64,000 nt of DNA, taken from an uncultured Acetobacteraceae bacterium (lineage in GTDB: Bacteria; Pseudomonadota; Alphaproteobacteria; Acetobacterales; Acetobacteraceae). This document shows, one piece after another, positions 56,672 to 64,000 of the stretch. The stretch lies in NCBI GenBank assembly GCA_903918195.1, contig CAIXDS010000258.1:62001-126000 (forward strand), read 5' to 3'. The notes under the pieces are model-generated. The model saw only the letters and a list, made by a program, of their open reading frames with translations. It did not search any database and was not told where the DNA came from. The position numbers and the translations under genes were made by a program. The number at the start of each line of letters is the position of its first letter. The first letter of the stretch is position 1.

Positions 56672-56739
56672 GGATCGTTTCCTTTGCGTTTCTGGCGTGC
56701 CATACCAATCTTCGCCCGGCCCGGCCGGCGCCGCCAGGG

Positions 56740-56770
56740 CCTTCCTGGGCAGGCGCCTTCCTAGGCAGGC
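56740..56770. repeat. Short direct repeat in the MFS/glycosyltransferase spacer
   Basis: CCTTCCTGGGCAGGC (56740-56754) and CCTTCCTAGGCAGGC (56756-56770) differ by one base. They lie in the short divergent promoter region, so the duplication may affect expression, but its role is unknown. Confidence 0.55.
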
Positions 56771-56801
56771 TGGGCCGGAGCGCACGGCGGGGGCACGGCT
56801 G

Positions 56802-59378
56802 ATGGCTGAGAACAACGCATCGGACACCGTTGCGTGCGCCGGCGTTCCGGCTGCCGCCGAGGCGGCGCCCAGGATTGCCCCGGAGGGTACCCTGCTGGGG
56901 TATATCGACATCATCGACCGCGAAACGGTTTCCGGCTGGGCATGGAATCCGGCCGACCCGGACGAACTCCTGCAGATCGAGATCTACGAAAACGACGACT
57001 TGCTTGCCCGCGTCAGCGCCGGCCAGTTCCGCGCTGATCTGGCGAGGGCCGGCATCGGCACCGGTCGCTATGGGTTCAGCGTGCATGGTGTCGGCAACGT
57101 GATTTCCCCCGGCCCGACCGTCATTTCGCTGCGGCTGGCGAAAGGACAGAACCATCTGCGCGGCTCGCCGCGGCTGCTCGAGCCGGCCGAATCGGGGTTC
57201 AGCCCGCAGCTGCGGCGGCGGCTCGACGGGGTGATCGACGCGGTCGTCGAGAGTGCCGCCAGCGCCGCCGACCTCGAGGAACTTTATGGCTTCCTGCAGA
57301 CCCAGCTCAAGCGTGTCGTCGCTGCCCGCACCGCCCTTGCCGTCCCGCCGGGCGGCGCCGAGCTGGCCCTGATCGCCGGCAAGACGGCATCGTTCGCCCG
57401 CATCTGGTCGGCCGAGACGCAGCACTTTCTGCGCGCGGTGGCGGAGAAATATCCGGTCCTCGCAATCCCCGCCGATATCGCGCCGCACGTCTCCATCATC
57501 ATCCCCTGCCACAACAACTTCGCGCTCACCTATCGCTGCGTGGAGTCGGTCCTCGAATCCGATGCCGACACGTCGTTCGAGATCATCGTGGTGGATGACG
57601 GGTCAATCGACGAGACCATGCTGGCCGACCTGCTGTTCGTCGGCGCGGTCCGGGTGGTCCGGCACGCCGCGGCACGCGGCTTCCTGCGCGCCGCCAATGC
57701 CGGCGCCGCGGTCGCCCGCGGCGAATTGCTGCTGTTTCTCAACAACGACACCGAGTTGCGCCCCGGCGCGCTCGACGAACTGGTGCGTACCTTCGCCGAC
57801 CTGCCCGGCATCGGGGTCGCCGGCTCGAAGCTGATCAACACCGACGGCACCCTGCAGGAATCGGGCGGCATCATCCAGCGCCTGGGCAACGGGTTGAACT
57901 GGGGCTTCGGCGGCGTCGCGGCGGACCCGAAATACGGCTATCTGCGTGACGCCGACTATGTTTCCGGCGCGTCGCTGATGATCCCGCAGACGCTGTTCGA
58001 AACCGTGCACGGCTTCGACGAGACCTACGCCCCCGGCTATTACGAAGACACCGACCTTTGCTTCAAGGTCCGCCAGGCCGGCTGGCGCGTGGTGGTGCAA
58101 CCGCTGTCGGAAGTGGTGCATCACGGCGGCGCCACCGCCGGCACCACCACCGCGCAGGGTGGCGCCAAGCGCTACCAGACCATCAACCAGCGCAAGTTCC
58201 TGCGCCGCTGGAACAGCGTGCTGGCCGAGCACCACAACGCCGCCGCCTTCCTGGAACTCGATGCCGAGCGGCAGGTGACGCAGCGGGCGGTGTTCATCGA
58301 TGTCACCGTGCCGACGCCGGACCGCGATGCCGGCTCGACCGTCGCCTGGTCGCATATGCGCCTGCTTCGCCGGCTCGGCTTCAAGGTCAGCTTCATCCCG
58401 GCCGACAACATGGCGAACATCCCGCCCTACACGGCCGACCTGCAGCGCATCGGCATCGAGTGCCTCTACGCGCCGTTCACCAGCAGCGTGGAAGCGGCGT
58501 TCCGGCAGATGGCGCAGATTCCGCCGCAGCTGATCTATTTCCACCGCGTCGACAACGCCGCGCCCTATATCCCGATCGCCCGCAAGTTCTTTCCCGCCGC
58601 CCGGCTGGTGTACAACGTCGCCGACCTGCACTTCCTGCGGCTGTCCCGCCAGGCGGCGCTGGAAGACCGGCCGGAGCTGAGGCTGCGCGCGGAGGCGGTC
58701 GAGCGCGCCGAGCTGGCGGCGGCGCAGGCGGCCGATTTCGTCATCGTGCATTCCGCCCATGAGGCCGCCATCCTGCAGCAGCGCGCGCCCGGCGCGCGGG
58801 TCACGGTGGTGCAGTGGCCGGTCGCCGCGACGAAGGCCGATCCGGTGCTGCATGGCCGGTCAGGCGTGGGCTTCGTCGGTGGCTATTCGCACGTGCCCAA
58901 CGTCGATGCCGCGGTGCGGCTGGCCCGCCACATCATGCCGCTGGTCCGCCGCGAGTTGCCCGGGCTGCGACTGCGCCTGGTCGGCGCCGCCGCGCCGCCC
59001 GCCGTGCGCGAGCTGGCCACCGAGCTGGATGAGGTAACCGGCCACGCGCCGGACCTCGCCCGTGCCTTCCAGGGATTGCTGTGCACGGTGGCCCCGCTGC
59101 GCTACGGGGCGGGGGTGAAGGGCAAGGTGCTGACCAGCCTCGCACTCGGCCTGCCCTGCGTGATGAGCGAGATCGCCGCGGAGGGCATTCCACTGCCGGC
59201 CGCGCTGGCCTGGCTGGTCTGCCGGTCCGAGGCGGAGATGGCCGAACGGATCGTCGAGCTGCACCGCCAGCCCGAGCTGGCCGGAACGCTGTCGCGCGAG
59301 GGCCTGGCCTTCATCTGCGCGCAGTACAGCGAGGATGCCATCCTGCCGCGATTCGCCGCCGCGATCGGCCTGGCCTGA
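56802..59378 (+). CDS. Two-domain glycosyltransferase (GT2 plus GT4-like)
   Basis: An 858-residue cytosolic enzyme. Residues about 30-110 form a small beta domain ([18 protein letters not shown]) of the type seen at the front of rhamnan/O-antigen transferases. A GT2 (GT-A) domain begins at residue 229 ([18 protein letters not shown]) with the nucleotide-sugar Asp motif [17 protein letters not shown] and later [17 protein letters not shown]. The C-terminal 180 residues are GT-B like ([37 protein letters not shown]). Two transferase domains in one chain suggest it adds two sugars or builds a repeat. Start ATG at 56802 was chosen over the frame opening at 56610, which overlaps the MFS gene. Confidence 0.9.
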   Translation: MAENNASDTVACAGVPAAAEAAPRIAPEGTLLGYIDIIDRETVSGWAWNPADPDELLQIEIYENDDLLARVSAGQFRADLARAGIGTGRYGFSVHGVGNVISPGPTVISLRLAKGQNHLRGSPRLLEPAESGFSPQLRRRLDGVIDAVVESAASAADLEELYGFLQTQLKRVVAARTALAVPPGGAELALIAGKTASFARIWSAETQHFLRAVAEKYPVLAIPADIAPHVSIIIPCHNNFALTYRCVESVLESDADTSFEIIVVDDGSIDETMLADLLFVGAVRVVRHAAARGFLRAANAGAAVARGELLLFLNNDTELRPGALDELVRTFADLPGIGVAGSKLINTDGTLQESGGIIQRLGNGLNWGFGGVAADPKYGYLRDADYVSGASLMIPQTLFETVHGFDETYAPGYYEDTDLCFKVRQAGWRVVVQPLSEVVHHGGATAGTTTAQGGAKRYQTINQRKFLRRWNSVLAEHHNAAAFLELDAERQVTQRAVFIDVTVPTPDRDAGSTVAWSHMRLLRRLGFKVSFIPADNMANIPPYTADLQRIGIECLYAPFTSSVEAAFRQMAQIPPQLIYFHRVDNAAPYIPIARKFFPAARLVYNVADLHFLRLSRQAALEDRPELRLRAEAVERAELAAAQAADFVIVHSAHEAAILQQRAPGARVTVVQWPVAATKADPVLHGRSGVGFVGGYSHVPNVDAAVRLARHIMPLVRRELPGLRLRLVGAAAPPAVRELATELDEVTGHAPDLARAFQGLLCTVAPLRYGAGVKGKVLTSLALGLPCVMSEIAAEGIPLPAALAWLVCRSEAEMAERIVELHRQPELAGTLSREGLAFICAQYSEDAILPRFAAAIGLA

Positions 59379-59406
59379 AAGTTTATGAAAAGCCATGAAC
59401 GCTGTC

Positions 59407-59449
59407 AGAGCAACATCGGCCAGATCGCCGGTCTGGCCGGTGTTGCTCT
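59407..59449. terminator. Strong bidirectional hairpin between convergent glycosyltransferases
   Basis: AGAGCAACA (59407-59415) pairs with TGTTGCTCT (59441-59449), with the inner stem GGCCAGA / TCTGGCC and a short loop. The stop codon of the minus-strand gene (59450-59448) lies at its edge. It can end transcription from both sides. Confidence 0.7.
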
Positions 59450-60449
59450 AGAGCGCCGCCGCTTGCATGGGCAGTGCGCTGGCATACCGGGCGTATCTGT
59501 ACATCGCCCGCGCCTTGGCCCACAGCCGCCGCCGACCCGGCAGGAATGACAGCACGCCATAGGCCACCGCCCGCAGCGCGAAGCCGGCCGCGAGCGCGGC
59601 TTTGAACAACCACCAGTGGCGGCCGCGATTCATGGCAGCATAGCAGGCTGCGAGCCCGTCCAGCCACCTGGTGGAGATGCGCGCCGGGTCGGCTCCCGTC
59701 AGGGTCCAACCCTGCAGGTGGATGACCCGCTCGCCCGGCAGATACGCCACGCGCCAGCCGTGGTCGCGCATGCGGCAGCCCCACTCGATGTCGTCACCGT
59801 ACATGAAGTAGAGGGAATCCATGCCGCCGACGGCGGCGATAACATCGCGCCGCACCAGCATGCAGGCGCCACAGATCCAGTCGACGTCCAGCACCACCGT
59901 GTCCGGACCATCGCTCCTGGGCGGCCGCACCAGGAAACAGCCGTGCAAGCGGGGGAATAGCTGCGTCAGGCCCAGGGCGTGGGCAGCGACAGTGGCAAGC
60001 GTTGGCCGGAACCCCGCATCGCCCACCTGATAGCGCCCGTCCGGGAAGATCAGCTGACAGCCGACCGCGGCGAACTCCGGACGATCCTCAAGGAAGCGGA
60101 CCAACCGTCCCAGCGTGTCGGGTCCGGTTGGGAAGGCATCGGGGTTCAGCAGCAGGACATAGCGGCCATGCGCCAGGGGGAACGCTTGGTTGTTGGCGCC
60201 GGCGAAGCCGGCATTTTCGCTGTTGCGGATCAGGCGCACCGAGGGGAACCTCTCCGCCACCAGATCAGCCGTGCCATCCCTGGACGCGTTGTCGATCACG
60301 ATGATTTCGACCGGTCCCGGCAGGTGGCTGGCCAGGGCTTCCGACAGGCAGCGCTCGATCAGCGGGCGGACGTTCCAGGTTACCACGACGATTGAGAGCA
60401 GCGGCGGCAGTGCGGCCCCGTCCATGGCCGCTTCCGGCTCAGGCGTCAT
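59448..60449 (-). CDS. GT2 family glycosyltransferase, rhamnosyltransferase-like
   Basis: A 333-residue enzyme. The GT-A domain starts LLSIVVVTWNVRPLIERCL and has VIDNASRDGT, NAGFAGANNQAF, LLLNPDAFP and MYGDDIEWGCRMRDHGWRVA, close to dTDP-rhamnosyltransferases of the WbbL type. A hydrophobic C-terminal part (WWLFKAALAAGFALRAVAYG) may bind the membrane. AAGGA seven bases ahead favours the ATG at 60449 over the one at 60464. It is last in the three-gene run with the flippase and GNAT-like genes. Confidence 0.9.
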   Translation of the reverse strand: MTPEPEAAMDGAALPPLLSIVVVTWNVRPLIERCLSEALASHLPGPVEIIVIDNASRDGTADLVAERFPSVRLIRNSENAGFAGANNQAFPLAHGRYVLLLNPDAFPTGPDTLGRLVRFLEDRPEFAAVGCQLIFPDGRYQVGDAGFRPTLATVAAHALGLTQLFPRLHGCFLVRPPRSDGPDTVVLDVDWICGACMLVRRDVIAAVGGMDSLYFMYGDDIEWGCRMRDHGWRVAYLPGERVIHLQGWTLTGADPARISTRWLDGLAACYAAMNRGRHWWLFKAALAAGFALRAVAYGVLSFLPGRRRLWAKARAMYRYARYASALPMQAAAL

Positions 60450-60474
60450 CAGCGTTTCCTTCATAGGATACCGG

Positions 60475-61935
60475 TCACAGGATGCCAGTCCTGGGGTCCG
60501 CCTCGCAGGTTATGCCGGCACATGGTGCGGCGCCGCCGCCCGGCCGGGTCCGCAGCGGGCCCAACAGCCAGGCCCCGCCGAGCAGGAGGGGCAGCATCGC
60601 CAGCGGCACCACGGCGAATCCGAATCGCCCGGCCTCCAGGTGCATGACACCGGCGACGGCCAGGTTGGCCAGCACGATCGCCAGAATCTTCCACCCGGGC
60701 AAGGCGCGCGGCAGGTACCAATGGATCGCCACGAACGTCATGCCGACCATCAGGATCTCGCTGCCGATCTGCGCCCAGGCGGACCCGACGCAACCCAGCC
60801 GCGGCACCAGCAGGGCGTTGAGCAGCAGGTTGAGCGCCACCCCGGCGCCGGTGACCCACAGCCAGTTGCGGGTGATGCTGAGCGCCAGCAGGGCGAAGCT
60901 GCTGAGCAGCGCAAAAGGCACCAGCGCGCCGACCACGGCAAGCAGATCCACGACGACCGCCGCGTTATCGTACTGGGCGCCGTAAACGAAGGTGACCACG
61001 GGTTCCGACAGGTACGGTACGACGACGAGAACAGGCAGGACCACGACCAGCAGCAACAGCAGGAACTGCTGGTAGCTCGCGGCCAGCGCGGGCCGGTCAT
61101 GGGCCATTCCGCTGAACAGCGGAATGAGTGGCCCGAGCATGATGATCATGAAATTGACGGCGATCTCAAGAAAGCGGGCCGCCGCCCCGTAAACGGCAAC
61201 CGCGTCCATCCCTTGCATCTGCATCAGGAACAGGAGGTTCGCCCGGCCGTTCACCACCGTCAGGAGCGCAGCGAGGCCGATCGGCACGGCCAGTCGCAGC
61301 GTCTGCCGGATCAATGCGGGGTCGGGGCGCAGCGAGATGCTGACGATCCGGCCCGCGAGCAAGAACGCCACGCCGACGTACAGGCCATTCGCCACCGTAT
61401 AGGCAAGGATGAACCCGTCCAGCGAGGGCCACCACAAGGCGGCAGCGGCGTTCAAGGCGATGAACGCCGCCGCGGTGACGCTAAGTGCAATAGCCGAGTA
61501 CCATGGCCGCGCGAAGACCTGGTACATCGGGTCGAAGAAGCGCGCAGACACGAAGGGTATGGAGAGACCAGCCACCAGCAGCGCGCTGCCGGTATCTGCC
61601 CATAAAAAAAACGCCGCGATCCCCGCGGCAGCGAAGGCGGGCAGCAGCAGCGCCAGACGGACCAGCAGGAAGTTGCCCCAGAACGCCTGGTAGTTGGCCC
61701 GGTGCCCCGGCGTCTGCTTGGCGAAAACGGGGGTGGTGCCGAAATCGGCGATCTGCGTGCAGATGGCAATGATGCTGAGGATGAGCACGTACTGGCCGAA
61801 GCTGGTCGGCGAGACCGCACGTGCGATCAGTGCCATGACCGCCAGGTTCGCAACCATGTTGCCAACCCGTCCGACAATCTGGGCGGCAACGGCGAGATAA
61901 TAATTCCGTTCCGCCGATACCGGCCTGTCCACCAC
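60475..61935 (-). CDS. Polysaccharide flippase (Wzx/MATE-like)
   Basis: About 486 residues with twelve to fourteen membrane segments. It begins AERNYYLAVAAQIVGRVGNM and has SFGQYVLILSIIAICTQIAD, FGTTPVFAKQ and a repeated six-helix layout, as in Wzx-type flippases that move lipid-linked oligosaccharide across the inner membrane. The start is uncertain: GTG at 61935, eight bases after the upstream stop, was chosen; an ATG at 62025 would overlap the upstream gene by 80 bases. No Wzy polymerase is seen. Confidence 0.88.
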   Translation of the reverse strand: MVDRPVSAERNYYLAVAAQIVGRVGNMVANLAVMALIARAVSPTSFGQYVLILSIIAICTQIADFGTTPVFAKQTPGHRANYQAFWGNFLLVRLALLLPAFAAAGIAAFFLWADTGSALLVAGLSIPFVSARFFDPMYQVFARPWYSAIALSVTAAAFIALNAAAALWWPSLDGFILAYTVANGLYVGVAFLLAGRIVSISLRPDPALIRQTLRLAVPIGLAALLTVVNGRANLLFLMQMQGMDAVAVYGAAARFLEIAVNFMIIMLGPLIPLFSGMAHDRPALAASYQQFLLLLLVVVLPVLVVVPYLSEPVVTFVYGAQYDNAAVVVDLLAVVGALVPFALLSSFALLALSITRNWLWVTGAGVALNLLLNALLVPRLGCVGSAWAQIGSEILMVGMTFVAIHWYLPRALPGWKILAIVLANLAVAGVMHLEAGRFGFAVVPLAMLPLLLGGAWLLGPLRTRPGGGAAPCAGITCEADPRTGIL

Positions 61936-61943
61936 AAGAACGC

Positions 61944-62588
61944 TCAGTTCGCCGCCGCCTTGCGCGCCTGCCGCTTCGCCAACGCCGTCAGGGCCGGGCG
62001 GAGTCGTCTCTCGATCATAAACCATTGAATGTGGCTGTACAAGGAGTTCTTCAGTGGGACGCATCCATTGGAAAGGTGTAACAGCAAGACCGAGAACCGC
62101 CAGGGGTCGCTTTCGCCGATCACGCGATCGTAATTGAGATCGGCAGCAACGGCCATCGTCTGGTATACGCCGTAGTGGGTTACCGGTTTCTTGCCACGAT
62201 GGGCCGGCGTGAAATAGAGGTACATCCCATGCGCGACGCGCTTGCGCCGGGTCGATGCGTCCGTCACAAAGCCGCATCCAACCGGCGTTCCCTTGTACAG
62301 CATGATCGCCCCCGCGCGCGGGTCGATCAGGCGGTCGAGCAATTCGGATTTGACCCGCTCCGCCGTCCAGGTACCAAACCCGGTATCTGCCGTGAGCAGG
62401 GTCGCAATCGCCGCACAATCGGCCTCCGTGGCCAGGCGATATTCATAGCCGTCCGGCAAAACATGCAAAGATTTTCTGCCGTTCTCGAGCATGGCGATCG
62501 GGAATTCATACGTTACGCGCGGCTGGTAGATGAAGCTGGCAATTAGTCTGGCCAGGTTCTTCGGCAACGGTATTCTCAGCGACGGCAT
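61944..62588 (-). CDS. GNAT-like acyltransferase of the polysaccharide cluster
   Basis: A 214-residue protein with an N-terminal basic part and a GNAT-like core: YEYRLATEADCAAIATLLTA, GAIMLYKGTPVGCGFV, GMYLYFTPAHRGKKPVTHYG (the region that binds CoA in the fold), YDRVIGESDP and a charged C-terminal tail. GAGGT sits four bases before the ATG at 62588. It could acylate a sugar or amino-sugar precursor. Function is inferred from the fold and the operon. Confidence 0.75.
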   Translation of the reverse strand: MPSLRIPLPKNLARLIASFIYQPRVTYEFPIAMLENGRKSLHVLPDGYEYRLATEADCAAIATLLTADTGFGTWTAERVKSELLDRLIDPRAGAIMLYKGTPVGCGFVTDASTRRKRVAHGMYLYFTPAHRGKKPVTHYGVYQTMAVAADLNYDRVIGESDPWRFSVLLLHLSNGCVPLKNSLYSHIQWFMIERRLRPALTALAKRQARKAAAN

Positions 62589-63178
62589 GTCAACCTCGGC
62601 AAAACACTGCGTTCCGCCCCCGGCTTTGGGTGCTCGTGGGAGAGTCGATGCTGGTTATAGCAACCAGACGGGCGGAACGCGACCGGTGCAGTTGACATGA
62701 TTCTTGCAGCGCGATCGGTCAAAGATTTGGCGGCACCAGGCAGGTCCTCACGCCTTCCGGCCGGTTCGCAAGGAAGCAATGGCTTGCCGGGGGCGATCTG
62801 TGAGATTTTCCTATAACTTGGAATATGAGCGGAAATTTCGACCAACCGGACATTCTGGCGCAAATGATCGGGAGCGCAACGTCCCGCAACCGCAATATCG
62901 AACCAGCACAGCTTGTTGCAGTCTCGCCTGCCGCTACGTACCGGTGGATGCAGGCTTCACATGCCCGCGTGCCATGCCATTTGTGCGCCTGAGCAGGCTT
63001 GCGCAGATTGTCAAACGAACCGGGCTGTCGGTGTGGCGGCGCCGGCACCGCGGCGGGATCGGCGACAGCCGGCCGATAAAGTTACTCGGCAAAAAAAGCC
63101 AGAGCGCTCTCAGCCTGGGCGTGGCAGGGCCTGCAACCGGACGACTTTCAGGCAGCTGCCACGCAGGGCGCTGCCGGG
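62589..63178. other. 590-base spacer with no recognised gene
   Basis: Between two minus-strand genes. Frames of about 110-170 codons cross it on both strands, but their products are Arg/Pro/Ser-rich without starts, ribosome sites or familiar motifs. The AT-richer part around 62808-62835 (TTTTCCTATAACTTGGAATATG) may hold a promoter of the GNAT-flippase-GT operon, which reads away from it. Confidence 0.35.
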
Positions 63179-64000
63179 TTACCCCCCCAGCAACCCGTAA
63201 CCGGGCGCCCATCCGACCAGGGTAACCACTTTGCCGTCGAGCGTCACCGTGGCCCCGGTCGGGAACAGGAAGCTGGGGGTGACCCCGGCGGGCGGAGCCG
63301 TCAGCGGCACCCCGCTGGGCGTGTTCGTGCTACTTGTGTACTGACCCCATCCGGTCGTCTGGGCCCCGATCAACCCCTGCCAATCATAGATCGGTCCACC
63401 AGCCAGGTTCTCGATCACGTTCGAGAGGAAGGTGTTATTGGACCCGAGCACAAAAATCGCCGGGGCCACCGACGAGGTCGACAGGATCGCGTTTCCCTGG
63501 ATCGTATTGTCATTGGTCAGGCCCAGCAAAGTGTTCAGGCAGAGGTCACCCATCGTCGTATGCGTGTGGTCCGGGTCCAGGTCGTTGCCGCCTATATCGT
63601 TGTCGCTGACGGTGTTGTTGTAGGAATCGTACAAAATGATACCCGCACCATCGTTCGCATAGCAAAAATTGTCGCTGATGGTGTTGTCATGCGTCCACTG
63701 ATCCGACTCGATGCCGTTTCCATCTTCTTCGTAGAAATCGTGGTTGTTGGTGCACACGTTTCCGGTAATGACATTGAAGGCGCCGAAGGTATCTGTTGCG
63801 CTTGAAGCGTAAATGTGAATTCCACTCGATCCAAAATCGCTCAGTCCGTTGTCGGTAACGGTGTTGTTTTTGACGGTGAACTGGTTTCCGTCGATATTGA
63901 TCCCGTCAAGGCCATTGCCGGTGACAACGTTGTTTGAGATGACGGTCCCGGACCCGGTCACTTCATTCATTGCGATGCCGTATTGGGCGTTGTTACTGAT
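63179..64000 (-). CDS. Right-handed parallel beta-helix protein, C-terminal part (start outside window)
   Basis: 273 residues from the window edge to a TAA at 63181-63179. The frame continues upstream beyond 64000. It consists of short repeats of the pattern NN.VTGNG, such as GSGTVISNNVVTGNGLDGIN, FTVKNNTVTDNGLSDFG, NTISDNFCYANDGAGIIL and NTVSDNDIGGNDLD, which form a pectate-lyase-like beta helix. Asn ladders are visible. Such proteins are often glycan lyases or epimerases, or surface adhesins. A GG-rich C-terminus (GWAPGYGLLGG) ends it. Near a polysaccharide cluster it may act on that glycan. Confidence 0.88.
   Translation of the reverse strand: MSNNAQYGIAMNEVTGSGTVISNNVVTGNGLDGINIDGNQFTVKNNTVTDNGLSDFGSSGIHIYASSATDTFGAFNVITGNVCTNNHDFYEEDGNGIESDQWTHDNTISDNFCYANDGAGIILYDSYNNTVSDNDIGGNDLDPDHTHTTMGDLCLNTLLGLTNDNTIQGNAILSTSSVAPAIFVLGSNNTFLSNVIENLAGGPIYDWQGLIGAQTTGWGQYTSSTNTPSGVPLTAPPAGVTPSFLFPTGATVTLDGKVVTLVGWAPGYGLLGG

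Noticed and set aside
62704-63225. Plus-strand frame of 173 codons in the spacer before the beta-helix gene
   Set aside because: Arg/Ser/Pro-rich product with no motif or ribosome site; it overlaps the end of the beta-helix gene.

Overview
The window is GC-rich DNA of an aerobic Gram-negative bacterium. The combination of a PQQ-dependent alcohol dehydrogenase module, a MucR regulator, a SapC protein, NadQ-type control of NAD synthesis and PrtD-type secretion exporters suggests an alphaproteobacterium, most likely of the Acetobacteraceae/Rhodospirillales type (inference; there is no rRNA gene to confirm it). No tRNA, rRNA, CRISPR array, insertion sequence or replication origin was seen.

Bases 1-16150 hold an alcohol-oxidation and metal-uptake region. 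A NarL/AgmR-type response regulator faces an operon of a periplasmic PQQ alcohol dehydrogenase with the Asp-Tyr-Asp signature of lanthanide-dependent enzymes, a protein that fuses the XoxJ-type binding protein to a c-type cytochrome, and an NAD aldehyde dehydrogenase. It is followed by an outer-membrane porin, a two-gene ABC transporter of the PedBC type and a TonB-dependent receptor. A convergent NitT/TauT-like ABC operon with a small secreted protein completes the region. Together these could oxidise alcohols in the periplasm and import the metal or cofactor needed.

Bases 14420-31877 form a cell-surface region. They carry a 1314-residue DUF4214 protein resembling S-layer proteins, its type I exporter and adaptor, two membrane proteins (one or both possibly GT-C glycosyltransferases), SapC, an XRE regulator with an unrecognised Ala/Pro-rich membrane protein, and a second type I exporter pair. 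No TolC-type gene is present.

Bases 32074-44809 include an AT-rich SnoaL-like gene, an orphan TRAP binding protein, and two convergent gene groups for methylmalonyl-CoA: mutA-mutB-meaB on the plus strand, and epimerase plus a biotin-dependent, membrane-bound decarboxylase operon (alpha, OadG-like, biotin carrier, a 52-residue membrane peptide, beta) on the minus strand. Together they could convert succinyl-CoA to propionyl-CoA while pumping sodium ions.

Bases 45115-49554 hold nadQ and nadABC; two matching inverted repeats in front of nadA, one over the -10 box, are strong candidate NadQ operators. Bases 49584-64000 carry an acyltransferase, a giant coiled-coil OmpA-domain protein, a MucR variant lacking zinc ligands, an MFS transporter, and a surface polysaccharide cluster (two glycosyltransferases, a flippase, a GNAT-like protein and a cut-off parallel beta-helix protein).

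A family of GC-rich palindromic repeats (core CCAGGG...CCCTGG) occurs five times; one copy lies inside the 5' end of meaB and would be translated. Because of the high GC content, very long antisense frames lie opposite many genes; they were rejected.
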